Part shown: piece after piece, positions 1-12,600 of the stretch
Layout of the letters: every line of letters begins with the position of its first letter
Numbering within the stretch: position 1 is the first letter of the stretch
From: Centroberyx gerrardi
Lineage: Eukaryota; Chordata; Actinopteri; Beryciformes; Berycidae
DNA length: 64,000 bases
Direction of reading: 5' to 3'
Assembly: GCF_048128805.1 (NCBI RefSeq)
Contig: NC_136003.1
Span: 27,248,885 to 27,312,884 of the forward strand
Made by a program: the position numbers and the translations under genes
Notes under the pieces: model-generated
The model's input: the letters and a program-made list of their open reading frames with translations, nothing else
Database searches by the model: none
Told to the model about the DNA's origin: nothing

Positions 1-810
1 ATGGTTTGGCTTTTATCGACCAATAAACTTTTAACAAAACACGCCATAACACTAAATTGGCCATAACTCATTAACCATTCATCTAATCAAGCCAAAATTT
101 GAAACACATATTGAGAAGTGTTGTGTGAACACACCCAGAAAAGCATTTTGAGCTGTACCACTAGTGGGCGCTACAAAAGCATAAAGTTCATATCTCATAA
201 TTGACTGCCAGTCGATCCATGAAATTTGGTCATTATTGATGAAAGTGGGCGTGGCTTATTGCATAATAACCAAATCTTCATTGGTATTAAAGTCCCAACT
301 TCAAAAATTCATTAAAAATCAGCCGTATGTCCTAGAGAGCTGACATTTTCAGGACATGTCGGCTGAAGTGAGATAAATCTTTCGTACACCGGTACCTACC
401 CCCGATTCTGACGTCGCCCCCCTCTGTTTATAGCAAAAACTGACTGTGATCCCACAGTGTTGTCCTCCTAAAGCGTACGTTACAGGAAAAAAACAACATG
501 ATTTTTGAAATCGCCATACCTTAATTAGTAAACAGCCCAAAAATTATAATGATATCTTGAAAACTGAGTGCCATCTGTCAATGGCAAAATACCTGAATGT
601 CATCACTGACTGGGGTGTGGCCGGACCTTTCAACCCACAGAGAGCAGTGCAGCAGCAGTTTTCTGCCCCATGTGACTTATTATTGTTTTATTCGTTAATG
701 GAGAGCACTACAATGTTCTATAAAGTGATTAGCACTGTCAGTCTGTCGATCATAGGCTGCAGTATCACACTACTTCTCCCTTTAGTTAGTTTCTCCTCAC
801 TAAACCTATA

Positions 811-910
811 ACAGGAGTTTGGCTCAGTAGGTAAAGCATCAGCCTTTCATGTGGAAGGTTGTGGGTTCAAATCCAGACTTGTCCTTTCCAAAGTCATTAG
901 TCATCAAGGA
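811..910 (+). repeat. tRNA-like (SINE head) remnant
   Basis: A box-A-like TGGCTCAGTAGG and a box-B-like GGTTCAAATCC are at tRNA spacing, but the acceptor and D stems do not pair fully. This fits a decayed tRNA-derived SINE better than a working tRNA. Confidence 0.5.
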
Positions 911-1784
911 CAAATAATAGAAAGTTCGGCTGTTGTGAACAACTCTAGCAATGTGGTTGCAATGAAAAGATTAACTTGACAGAAGTCACGGGCCAACACA
1001 AAAGCCGGTGTTAGACTGCATGTTCGATCTTCACAACATGTCAGTTGTTGTGTGTGTCTTTCTACCTTATGTAATGTTTTGTCTATCTGTCTGTCTTATC
1101 AAATTGTGCTTGGACCCCGCAATCGCCGCTTGCGGCTATAGTTGTCATTGTGTTTAAATTCCCTCGCTGTTGTTAAGATGCCTTCTGAATCCTTCATGGT
1201 CATTTGAAAGTGCTACGGCGAAAGGTTATTGATCGTAACACTTTCACAGACAACTTGGATTGTTAAAACTCCCTCAAAAGGGCTGCTGATTGATTCAAAG
1301 TTATGTGCGTTCCTCCGATTTTAGAGCTGTCTAGGGAAGCCAGATTATGAAACTTTGTGCCACAGTTATAAAACACCTCAGAGGGCGGTGAATAGACCTG
1401 GAGCTGAGAGTCACATTCCACAGGAGAAAACAGCCTGCGTGTACAGACACGAGGCGAGGAATGTCGGGCCGAGGAGTCCTGCGCTGCTGAAGGGATTGTT
1501 TTGTGCAAGGTTGGAAAGTGGCACCCGAGGCTAGACGTGTTATGTATCGATTTCTTCAAAAAGGACTCCAGGAATACATCTTATTTTAAAGATATGTACA
1601 AGAAAAATACACTTACAGCGCATACATTCAAGCTGGAATCTAAATAGGACATAATAATTACAAAATAAGACTATTAATGGTCATGCTATGATTGATAGAA
1701 ATATTGATAGTTTGTATGATGGAGAAATGTCTTTTAAAGCTGCACTAGGCAAGATTTTTATGCTAACATACACCAGTTTTATCA

Positions 1785-2105
1785 ATCTAAATCACAATGG
1801 AGATGCTGTAGTTTCACCGTATTTGCCCAAATTAAATTCTGGTGCGGGGTGTGGACACTGGTGGGACACTGGTGTGAAACCTTCTCCGCCCACAGCAAGC
1901 GAGCAACATCCAAAACTTCCTCCGAAACAGCAGCAAGCGAGCGCTCCATCCAGAGAGACAGTTGGACTCACTAACAATGGTTGTTAAGTTTTGCTGACGT
2001 CACGTTACATGACTTTCAAAACTTTAAAAAAAATTCAAACAGTTCCCTCTCGCTGCCACTTGGGGCGCCACCGTGCAGAGTGGCCTAGTGCAGCTTTAAA
2101 GGATA
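1785..2105 (+). repeat. Interspersed repeat family A, copy 1
   Basis: It shares recognisable segments (CCCAAATTAAATTCTGGTG, cttctccgcccaca, caaacagttccctctc) with copies at 21630-21990 (same orientation) and 17995-18145 (reverse). The end reads AGTGCAGCTTTAAA. Confidence 0.6.
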
Positions 2106-2472
2106 AGGATATAGGACCGGTGTTATTTTTTACGTTTGTGCCAATCGTCTAGGTTGCCGCTCTCCTTTACATTATTCCTGGTTTGTCTGCACACTGTCAG
2201 TATAGTTGGAGATATTAGGGCTTGTTTTCCTTCCTTCGTTAGCTGGGACAGCAGTTCATTTCAAGCTAGGTTTGACACCTTAAAGTCTGTATTTTTTTTT
2301 TGGCAAAATGATTGGAAATGTAAACTAGACGTAGACAGAATAGGCCGTAACTCTAAATGACATTCTCCTTTACTGTATTCTCCTTTAAGAAGCTCTCTGC
2401 AGTGAAAAATGAGAATGCAGATGCTATTTTTTTTACAGTTAAATCAAGGCAAAGTAAAGACAAAGTTTGTTG

Positions 2473-2474
<2 letters not shown>

Positions 2475-2506
<32 letters not shown>

Positions 2507-3065
2507 AGGGTATGTACAGTATACGTCCTCGCCGCTGTGACTCACACACACATGCTGTTGACTTTGTTGCTCTGAGTCAAAGCACAGCGACCCCCCGCCG
2601 CTCCTTTACCTCCTACTCCCAACCTGCTGCTCGGGCCTTGTTCTCCCTCTCCTCTCCTCTCCTCGTCTCTCTCTCTCTCTCTCTTCCATGTCAGCCGCTT
2701 GCACCTAAAATAAATCCTGATTGATCTGACTCTGACGGTAAGAGAAATAAATATTCAAAGGAAACCCAGATAAAGCCTAAACTCAGTAAGGGCTGTTCGA
2801 TCGAGCGATGCGCCCGTCAAATGTTAACACCCTTGTCGCGCGCTGACAAAAACGTTTTTAATCTATTCCTGAAACCCTCATATCGATCTAAATCTTTAAG
2901 CACGACTCTGTTTCTCCATCATCTCCAGTCCTGCATGGGGCTGCACATGCCATGCTGAGTTAAAACAGGGACAATCTCATTATTAATTTTTAATAATAAA
3001 AACCTCTTTGGAGATTAGCAATTTCAGTTTCTTTTTCATTTTCATTTTCAGTCAATCCCTATAGC

Positions 3066-3096
<31 letters not shown>

Positions 3097-3285
3097 AGGC
3101 GACACCCATCAGCTGTCTAGTTATGAATGACACTGATTGTTTTCAGAAAAATACATGTATCATCTCTTCTATCTCTTTAATCCTGCGTTTATTCCAAATA
3201 GCAGCAAAATGAGGTGAAACAAAGCGAGGAGAAGCTATGAGGAACTATGAGGAGGTATGACTGCAACGGTGGTGGTGGTGGTGAC

Positions 3286-3335
<50 letters not shown>

Positions 3336-3457
3336 ATGGTGGTAGGTCCTCACAGCAGGCAGATGAGACGACAAAGTATCTGTCAGTTTGAACCTAATTA
3401 GTCATTTTCTGTTTTATGCCTTGCTCTCTCCGTCTCTGCTGGCTGTCTCCTGGCCTG

Positions 3458-3489
<32 letters not shown>
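2475..3489. repeat. Cluster of four (CA/GT)n microsatellites
   Basis: Uninterrupted dinucleotide tracts lie at about 2475-2506 (GT), 3069-3096 (CA), 3287-3333 (GT, preceded by GGT repeats) and 3460-3489 (CA). Confidence 0.9.
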
Positions 3490-3491
<2 letters not shown>

Positions 3492-4012
3492 GAACTCTAA
3501 GGTTGCGTGTGCTTGAGTTTTACTCTGACTGTCAACCCCCTCCTCCTCCCCCCACTGCCAACCTGACATGCAGCAGATCCAGAGGGACTGCTCTACTTTC
3601 TGAAAACACTTCAGGTGAAAAGCTTGTTCACTTTAATCACCCTAAAGAGGGAGGGCAAAGTAGATATTGGCCGGAGAATGGGGAGGTTATCCCGTCGAGT
3701 GTCATGGCAGCCGTGTTGACAGCTGCCTCAGCCAGCTGTAATGATGGGTTGGCACGTATTATACTGGAGCGCTTTCACCTCTATTCACTCTTAACCTCAA
3801 GTTGAAGTCGTGAAGTGGGATAGTATCGCTGTCCTGAGTGAAGCGGCTGGTCACTGAATAGATTTCTAAAGCCCGTCTACAGCGCCGAGGCACTCGACAC
3901 CAGCGGAATCAGCAAAATAACATCAGTGCAAAACATCTTTAACCTTATCTTCAAAGCGCCTGGAAAAGCCGGTAACTAATATTTGGTAAGTGTGAGGGAA
4001 GTCGCGCAGCGG

Positions 4013-4160
4013 TTATAAAAGCTGAGCGAGACACTTGAGCCCCAGACAGCGAGACTCTGAGACTTAAGACCCAGCGAACCGCACCGACCAAAGAGGAACT
4101 GAGCCCGAGTGTAAAAATAAGCACAGCAGGAATTTATCTGTCACCAGCATTGAGGAAGAG
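4013..4160 (+). promoter_or_regulatory. Candidate TATA-box promoter upstream of cyth4
   Basis: TTATAAAAG at 4013-4021 is followed about 25-30 bases later by a GC-rich, ORF-less purine-rich stretch that could be an untranslated leader. Just upstream, a near-perfect splice donor (TTTG then GTAAGTG) lies at 3985-3991. Either could belong to a 5' exon spliced to the acceptor at 6594. It is the best promoter-like segment in the 6.6 kb before the cyth4 start, but the link is inference. Confidence 0.3.
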
Positions 4161-6590
4161 TGAAGGAGAAGAGGCAGATAAATCATTTTTTCTTCCTAGA
4201 TCAGCACTCGGTTTACAGCAAGCATGGGAAAAAAAAGTTATTTAATCCACTTCTGTATATTATCAACACCTCCTCTCCTCCTCCTCACACACTACTTCCA
4301 ATCTGCTGACTGATCTGCATCCATTTTGTCATTTTCAGTTTGCCCCCAACTTTACCAAACCATTTCCTGCCTGATTTCATGGCGAAGAGAGTTGGTGAAT
4401 CAAGTCAGAAACTCTCCTTGAACTAAGCTGACGCAAACGCCTCAGATTGACAACTTTTCCCAGGCAAAATGCTGGGCAAAGTGTTTTATATCCTTTTTTT
4501 TTTTATGGCAAAGATGTCTCTGTTTTACAAGCTTAGTCTGGAAGGCAACACATGGATCGCCCTGGTGAGAGTCTGCCTCTGTAAAGAACCTGAGGGAAAT
4601 GAGCCTGAGGCATGTTTGACCAATCAGTTTATATCACCATTTATATGACTTGACTGGCAGACACAGACACACAGGCTACATTAACAGACTTAAACTGGCA
4701 GGTCAAACTCATACGTGATTCGTTCAGGCAACATGCACACAACCTGCTCACAGTGCAGAACTGCAGTAAAACAGACAAGTCTGATCTTGACTCATAAAAC
4801 CAGAAACAGCTCTAGAGCATTGCACAAAACTTACCCATCTCCCACCACCACGCATTTGATGGCTTGCATTGTCCAAACTCTAAGGAAACTTTTTATGCAA
4901 AGTTATTTTTCTAACCAATAATGATAATGATGATAAATAAACTGAAATGAATGCGGCTGGAGGTGAGCGTCTTCCTCTCTGTCTCGTCTGTCTGCTGCTG
5001 AGCGTCTGTCTCTTCTTGCTGTTGCTTGTTGCGACCAATTTCAATTTTGACAGGCAGCAGGAAGTAACTTTTGCTGCCTTCAAGTGCCGTTGGAAATACC
5101 ACGATTCTCAGTTGAGCGCACATGAGCCACCCAATGAAATGGTAAATACGGCTGGGAAAGTCTGGATTGTCAACAGTTGGTGGTAAAAGTGATGTATTAT
5201 ACAGCTGGTAAACAGTAAACAGCTCATTACTTGATTCGTTGTATCAAAACATCAATTTCATGCCTGATGTGGGTTCAGCCTAGTGATTAGAGAGACTGGA
5301 AGGTGTCAGGTTCGATCCCAGCAGCAGCCGTGTGTCAAAGTGCTCTTGAGCAAGGCACTGAACCCTCTACCTGCTCACTCACTATAATTGGCTCTTGGAT
5401 AAGATTGTCAGCAGCTAAATGACAAATATGTAAATGTAATTCTGCCTGCACACTGAAGACGGCCATGATGTTACTTCTGCATCTATAAAAATGTTTCAAA
5501 AATTGAATGAGAACATAAAAGGTTTAGAAAATCTACCATCTTTTTTCTACTGAAGATATTCTACTGGTTTTTATGCACCAAAGTAAGGCTGAGCGCAGTG
5601 ATTTCTTCTGCAGACTTAAAATAAAACAACTAAGAAGAAAGTACTTTTGGTACAGGGTCCATTTCGTTGTTATTTCAGACCAAATAAGCACTTGAATGTG
5701 CCACAAGTCGGCATTACAACCTGGGAGAAGTCAGAAGTAGGAGTTTACGAGGAGCACTTGAAGGCAGCATTTGGCTCAGGCCAGATGTTGGATGGCAGCC
5801 TGCAGAAAGAGCCTGCAGCCTAAATAACGTTTGTTTTTCAGTCTAACAAAGCATGATATGAACAATGATTGAAATGTAATAAAATATGATAATTTGTAGT
5901 TAAAGGGTTTATTCCAGCTTTCTTTGAGGTTGTTATAAAATGGTAAGACAAAGCCAGTTGTTCGCACATCATGTTGTACCTGCACACTAGGTGGGGCCAA
6001 ATATTTAGAAATGAAAGAAACCCAGTTTGGCTGAAGTTTAAATTAAATTAATTCTTTGGACTAAGATTTTCAGTACATTAGATCAGCATCATCTTTAACA
6101 TCACTTCTCAAAGCACACTTGTATACTCATGCTTCTATACTTCACCTTCTTTTTCATAAGGTTCATTTGTATGTCCTTCTTTTTGTAATTTTGTATGTGT
6201 CCTCTTTTAGTTTTTTACCCTCAATTGTCTCAATTTGTTTCCTTTTTTAGCTGCACTTTTATTGTATTTGTTAATTTATGTTTTTTATCTTTTGCAAAGC
6301 ATTTTGTAAAGATTGTTTGGAAAAGTGCTAAAATTCTTCTTCTTCTTTTTCTTCTTCTTCTTTTTATTAGGGTTTTGATCACTGTTGTCATAGGTTGAAT
6401 GATTTAATGAATGAACCCCCCCCCCCCCCCGCCCCCAGAGGCTGCGTTTCAACATTTTGCCCAGCACGTCATGTTGTAATGTTGTAATCTGTTATCTGTC
6501 ATCTGAGCCGATGGGTTAAAAACTCTGTGAGTCCCTGCAGCATGGCAGCGCCGGCCCGACTCTCACTCTGACACACCGTCTGCTTCCTGT
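4160..6590. other. Noncoding interval before the first cyth4 coding exon
   Basis: No exon-like ORF is supported. Contents are the SINE at 5267-5442, a (TTC/CTT)-rich run near 6338-6366 and a poly-C run at about 6416-6430. If the 4.0 kb promoter is real, this is a first intron. Confidence 0.45.
5267..5442 (+). repeat. tRNA-derived SINE
   Basis: A box-A-like segment (AGCCTAGTGATTAG) and a clear box B, GGTTCGATCCC (5309-5319), are followed by the fish SINE body gagcaaggcactgaaccc. The tail ends ctaaatgacaaatatgtaaatgtaa. The overall order is that of teleost tRNA SINEs; the family is not assigned. Confidence 0.75.
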
Positions 6591-6621
6591 GCAGCCTCAG
6601 TTGCTCTCCAGCATCAACAAC

Positions 6622-9600
6622 ATGGCATGCCGGAGAAAAGACAGCTTCCTCTGGGGGAAAGGTAGGCTTTTAATCCAACAGTTTATCACAACTTTAAGTA
6701 TTACAAACAGCTGTGTACTCAACACCAAACACCTAAACCTGTTGTGAGATGATAGTTGTATACAGATAGAGTCACAGGAGTCATTTGGTCTGGAGGGCTC
6801 GCTCAGGATGCCATTGTCATTTGTGAATTACATAGTACATAGTGAATTGAAATGTAATGAGTTATGAATTTTTCAGTAGAATTAATAGATCCAGTGATGA
6901 TGTTAGGGTTAGGGTTAGGGTTACGATTGTAAGCAGCTTTGAGACCAAAAAAACTGAACTCAGACTTCAAAAGTGTTTTATTTTTCTTATTTTGCCTCAT
7001 CCTCATTTTTCCTTTCTATGATACTGAAATGCATTCACAATCGATAACTTAATACCCATTTGGTGGTACTGTTACCTCATTATCATGTTTGTAATGTCAC
7101 CAAATTGTATCAAATGGGAGCTGTGATGCTGGTTAGATCATGCTTACTGAATACTGAAACTTAAAAAGTGAATCTAAACTACTGCGTCTCATATTAGCCT
7201 ACTGGGCAACAGTGTGGTTAAAAATGTATCTAGGTAAGCCCATTCTACATGTGGGGAAGTTGTGCTGTAATTATTCTGGCCGTGCTGTAGCTGCAACATC
7301 AGGCTGATTCTGCAGAAAGAGAAGTGGTTATTTTTAACTCTTTCTCAATGTTTCTCATTCATTAACCACTTCTCTAACCAGTGAAGGGTGAAGCATGCGT
7401 GCAGGCCGATGCGTCGGTGTGAAAGCGGTTGTCAAGGCGATATAAAGGGCCGTGTATTGACTCAGCGGCCGGGTTTGGCCGCTTCATCGAATATGCAGAT
7501 GATTCCTGGAGTAAACTTAACGCTGTTGTCACCCCACAGCTCCACCGAAGATCATCCCAGCGGAGAGGAGGCAGACCAAAACCATCAAGATTCATAAGAG
7601 TGACCTATTAGATGACATCCAGGTACTGTGTTGACTTTCCTCCCAAGGTCCTCTGTCAGCCACATCGTGCCTGTTCATCTCCCACTGCTGGCAAACTGAG
7701 CAGAGTCCCATTCACAGCGCACACATTTCATTCACCAAATATTCCCTCAAACACAAAGCTCAGGTTATTATAACTTTGTGAATAGCCTGGCCATGAGCTG
7801 CATGGCAACAGGCAGCTGGAGTAATCGCTGCGGCCTTCATTTCATCCCATGTTGACGTCACCCCCCCCCCCCCCCCCCCTTTTATTTTTTCTCAACTCCC
7901 TCTTGCAGAAGCTGAGGTTGGAGATCGAGAGCGTCATGACAGAGATCCAGAGCACCGAGCTGGACGAGCAGAAGTAAGTTTGAGCGAATTACAGAGCAAC
8001 TCATCTCTGAGTCAGCGGGGCCTCTTCCCCTTACTGAGTGACTCTTTGACTCAGTTTATACTCCCACGCCAGAAAAGTGATGCTTACTTTGACAATGAAC
8101 ACCCATTTGTTATTATTATAGTCAGCTTTATTGCCATTTTAGTCTGCCTGAGTCAGACTACAAAACAGTTTCCAGAGATGCAGCCACAATCTGGGCTTCT
8201 GCAACTTAAAGCATCTTCTCACCTGTTCGCATGAAAAAGCCTCCCATATGTATGACAGGACATTTTTGTTAATGAATGAATGAAGTCTTCTCATGAATCC
8301 CCTTTTTAGATCTCTAAAATGATTTTGGTGTATACCTTTGTCAGAATTCACAAACACTTATTTCCCAGTGGATAAAAATGACATCAGCTTGTCTCCACCA
8401 CCAACAGTTGGCTTTGAATAACTCCTCAACAAGGACAAGTATGATGACAGTTAAGAAAGAGAGGGACTTGCTAAATGACAGAAACAAGATAAGATCAAAT
8501 TTGGTACTATCTGCTGTTCAGAAATGGATTTACAGGTCTTCCCCCATCTTACCCTATGTTCCATTGTTAAAGAAATCGAACAGGAAAAGGGTCTTGTGAC
8601 ATTCTGGAAGTCGGTGCGTGCGGCTGCGTCAGTACGCGTCTGGGTTTCCTGTTGTCACCGCTGTATGGTGATAATATATCTAAGCGGCCAGTAACAACAA
8701 CACTGTGTGGCTGTTACTGGCATGACAACCACGCAGTGTCCCAACACCGCTTGTGTGTGTGTCAGCTCTTACATGTCAGACCCTCCGCTTGCTAAAGTGC
8801 ACTCTTACCAATCATGGAAAAAGTGTTGTGACTATAGCTCATCTGTCTCATACTTGTCTCTTTGCAGCAAAAATGTCATGAGGAACAAGAGATTCCTGTG
8901 TGGGAAAAAGAAGTTCAACATGGATCCCAAAAAGGTGAGCTCATACTGCAGACTGGAGTTACAATAATTACAATAATTGATTTTCTGATCATAGGAGGCT
9001 CAGATCCAGTTGATTCTTTACTCTTTAAAGTCCCCATGAAATGAACTCCCATTACTTTTACTTTAACAGAGTATCTTTCATGGTGACCTCATGCTGCACT
9101 AGTAGGTGTAAATATAAATTCCAACCAATAAAACCATCAGATTTTTGAACAGTCCCGCCCCTCCACCCCTCCCATCAAATCAAACTGCCTTTCTCTCCCT
9201 GACTGCTATTCCATTGGTTTAGACGTTTGATTGATCCCTCCCTGCGTTATGTCCCACCCCAACATCCTGTAACAACAGGAAATACATCAAATCAAGGAAG
9301 TAAAGATGCCATTTCATTGGGTCTTTAAAGGGGTATTAAGTAATCGATGACCTCTATTGACGACCAGTAGGAACTGCAACAACATTGACAACGGCACGGT
9401 GGCTCCCAGGTCCTTTCTGTGTGGAGTTTGCATGTTCTCCCCGTGTTTGTGTGGGTTTCCGCCGGGTGCTCCGGTTTCCTCCCACCATCAAAGACATGTA
9501 TGTTAGGGTTAATACTCCTGTCGGTGCCCCTGACCAAGGCACTGGCAAAAAGAACTGGAGTTGGTCCCCGGGCCCCCTGTACTGCGGCTGCCCACTGCTC

Positions 9601-12600
9601 CTAGTGTGTGTGTAGGATGGGTCAAATGCAGAGGACAAATTTCCCCACAGGGATAATAAAGTATACAAAAAATACAAAAAATACAACATTGATAGCGCTT
9701 ATCTCCTCCTACACGAAGTCTCTGGTACAGCCCCCCCACCCCTCCTGTTGCCTTGAATTACGGTGGCCTACGGTGGTTTTTGACACAAACAATAAAGTCA
9801 CATTTTCACATTGTAGAGGAGTAAACTAGCTAATTAGAGCAGAGATCCAATAGAAACATCTAGTGAAGAGGTAATATATCACCAATGCTAACCACTGGAA
9901 TCACAATGCTGCTTTGTCATTTGCTTTTTTGGCTTAAGGATGAGGCTTTTTAGTCTTTATAGCTGAAATGTCTTTAGATGGCGGTCGCTCGCTCGTAGCT
10001 CCGTCCTCCATTGTTGAGAAGTTGAAAATGCCAGTATGTGGGGCGGACTGGGAGAGTCTTGAAACTCCAGTGGGTGGGGAGTTTTTGTTCAATGGGCCAG
10101 AAAATGAGTTTTGAAAGCCAAAAATCTCAGCAGCTTACCAAGTAGTCGTTCAGTCATTGGTATTGCTCAACAATCCTATCAACCAGCTGCAGATATATTA
10201 TGGTCTGTTTGTGCTATGGGGCAGTAAAAACCATACTTATTTCCCTTTAAACAGTCCAAAGTGGATTTGAACGTAGCTGAAATCTGACCCATGCCATATG
10301 TAGAACGGTGTGTGTGCATCATCGCCACACCATCAGATATAATAAAAAAAAAACTGAATTTGGTCACTTGTGCCTGCTAGTGCACAGTACATGCAGCCAT
10401 AGTAGCATGATCAATGCCTGGAGACATCACAGAGCATGTGACATCACAGAAATATCCCGCACACACCCCGACATGCCGCACATCATTAGAGTCACCGGGT
10501 TCACATGGAAACGCACCGTGGGTCGTGTCCTGTGTAATGACAGCGTCACAATAAAGAGATGTGAATTTCTGATTTCACTCACTTATCATCTCTGCTCTGG
10601 AACTGGAAGAGTCGACCGCGAGGTGACAGAGAAGATAATCTGATCTGTGAGCGGATGCGGATGCGGATGCGGAACCGAGTGACGCGTCTGATCTGCAGAA
10701 CTGCAAACCGTGCAGAGGCAGAGCGACCGAAAGCAGAGGCAGAGGCAGAGGATGAGCTATAGCGAGAAAACCTACATCCTGTTCCCTGAAGTGGGGCTGA
10801 AGCGCAGGATGCCACTTAACCACGGCGACCTCCATCTTCATTTCCCCCAACTCTGAGCCCCTCATAAGAGACAGGACCTCCTTAAAACACGGTGCCCGGA
10901 GACGGACGAGCGCGTGTTCGAGAAGTTTTAAGACTTCTTGGGGGTCAGGGTGTCGTTGGGTGGAATTGAGTTGATTTGACACAAGATGCTGTACTCGCCT
11001 GCAGTGCACACTCGATATAAGGGGTTTTATTTAGCTGGCTCTGAAAACCCTATGAGAGCAAGTGGTGACAGCCTGCAGTATTTAAACACTAAGCAGTATT
11101 TATTTTAGTGATACAAAACCGTTCTGAAAAGCCTCAGAAAGCCTTCTAGCAAGATGTGCGGTGTGATTAGCTCAGAAACACACACAATTAGCAGGGCTTA
11201 TACAAAGTTAACCACAATTTTTGCCCAAAAATATACATAAAAGCCTGACGTGTCAGTGGCACATAGGACCTGTTGGTAGAAACATGCATGTGAAACATCT
11301 GATAAAAAAAAGGGTTCTCTCAAAATTCTTAAGAAAGTTGCACTCTTTTTCATCATCATTTTGTCATGTAGTTCATCATTTTGTCATCATTCATCATCAT
11401 TTTGTTTGTAATTTGCATGCATATGGTCTCCAAAACTGCACATATAAATCTCATTGCGACTCACCATCCTCTTTGTCTTCAGGGAATCCATTACCTGGTT
11501 GAAAACGACCTGCTGGAGTGGACAGCGGAGACGGTGGCCGAGTTTCTTTACAAAGAAGAGGGACTAAACAAGACTGCCATCGGGAACTTCCTGGGAGAGA
11601 GGTGCGGTACACACACAACGATGTGGCAATTATCTTAATTTGGATAGCAACTGAATTGCAGACCCTTATATGATGTATTTTTTGCCCCATACAGGGAGGA
11701 AATGCACCTCAAGATACTGAAAGCCTTCGTCGGCCTGCATGAGTTCTCAGACCTGAATCTGGTGCAGGCGTTGAGGTTTGTTTCACATCAATTTTGCCCG
11801 TGACCTTTGCATGTAAAGACCTTTGAAACGCAACGTGAAATATTGCAACACTGTTGCTTTTCATCTTGTGATTTTTGATGATGTGAAATCCTCCTTCTCC
11901 CCGGTATTTGCTTGACATCGTGTTTTCTTTCTTTGTGTCTCTGTCATCTTGCAGGCAGTTCCTGTGGAGCTTTCGTCTCCCAGGAGAGGCGCAGAAGATT
12001 GACAGGATGATGGAGGCATTTGCAACGCGCTACTGCGACTGTAACGCCGGGGTCTTCCAATCAACAGGTACAAGCCTGCCTCATTTAGAGGACATTACCA
12101 CCGTTAAAAAGTTTCCTCATCACTGTGGCTCCTCATTTACCCCATCTCCAATTTTATGGATTGGAGACACTCCCACAAGGCTAGTTATATGCTGTTAAGA
12201 AAAGTGCTGCTTAAAATACATTTTGCTTAGTGGATGTATTCACAGAAAAACCTATTATTTTTAATGGGTGCAAGTTTTACTGCAGAACTCAAGAAACTTG
12301 CTTTTGTGTTTTTGTGCGTGTGTGTGTGTGTTTGTGTGTGTGTCTAATGGGGGTTTTGTGACAGACACCTGCTACATCCTGTCTTTCGCCATCATCATGC
12401 TCAACACCAGTCTCCACAACCCTAACGTGAAGGACAAGCCCAGCCTGCAGCGTTTTTTTTCCATGAACAGAGGCATCAACAACGGCAAAGATCTGCCCAC
12501 TGAGCTGCTCACGGTCAGCGCTTCCTCCCCCGTCTGCTGCACAAACTGTTTATCAGCACATTTAGCAAGCCACATCTGATTAGACCTTTTTTTTTTTTTT

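Larger units (their letters stand above)
1..4000. other. Intergenic flank with repeats, no gene seen
   Basis: No ORF here resembles a known protein, and no exon chain can be built. It holds a tRNA-like SINE head near 811-905, one copy of an interspersed repeat (1785-2100) and several (CA/GT)n microsatellites at about 2475-2506, 3069-3096, 3287-3333 and 3460-3489. Confidence 0.6.

Noticed and set aside
811..910. Functional tRNA gene
   Set aside because: Boxes A and B are present but the D and acceptor stems do not pair; best read as a SINE head.
10575..11009. 144-codon minus strand ORF in cyth4 intron 4
   Set aside because: Made of low-complexity Ala/Ser repeats opposite the GATGCG and CAGAGG tandem units; no homology recognised.
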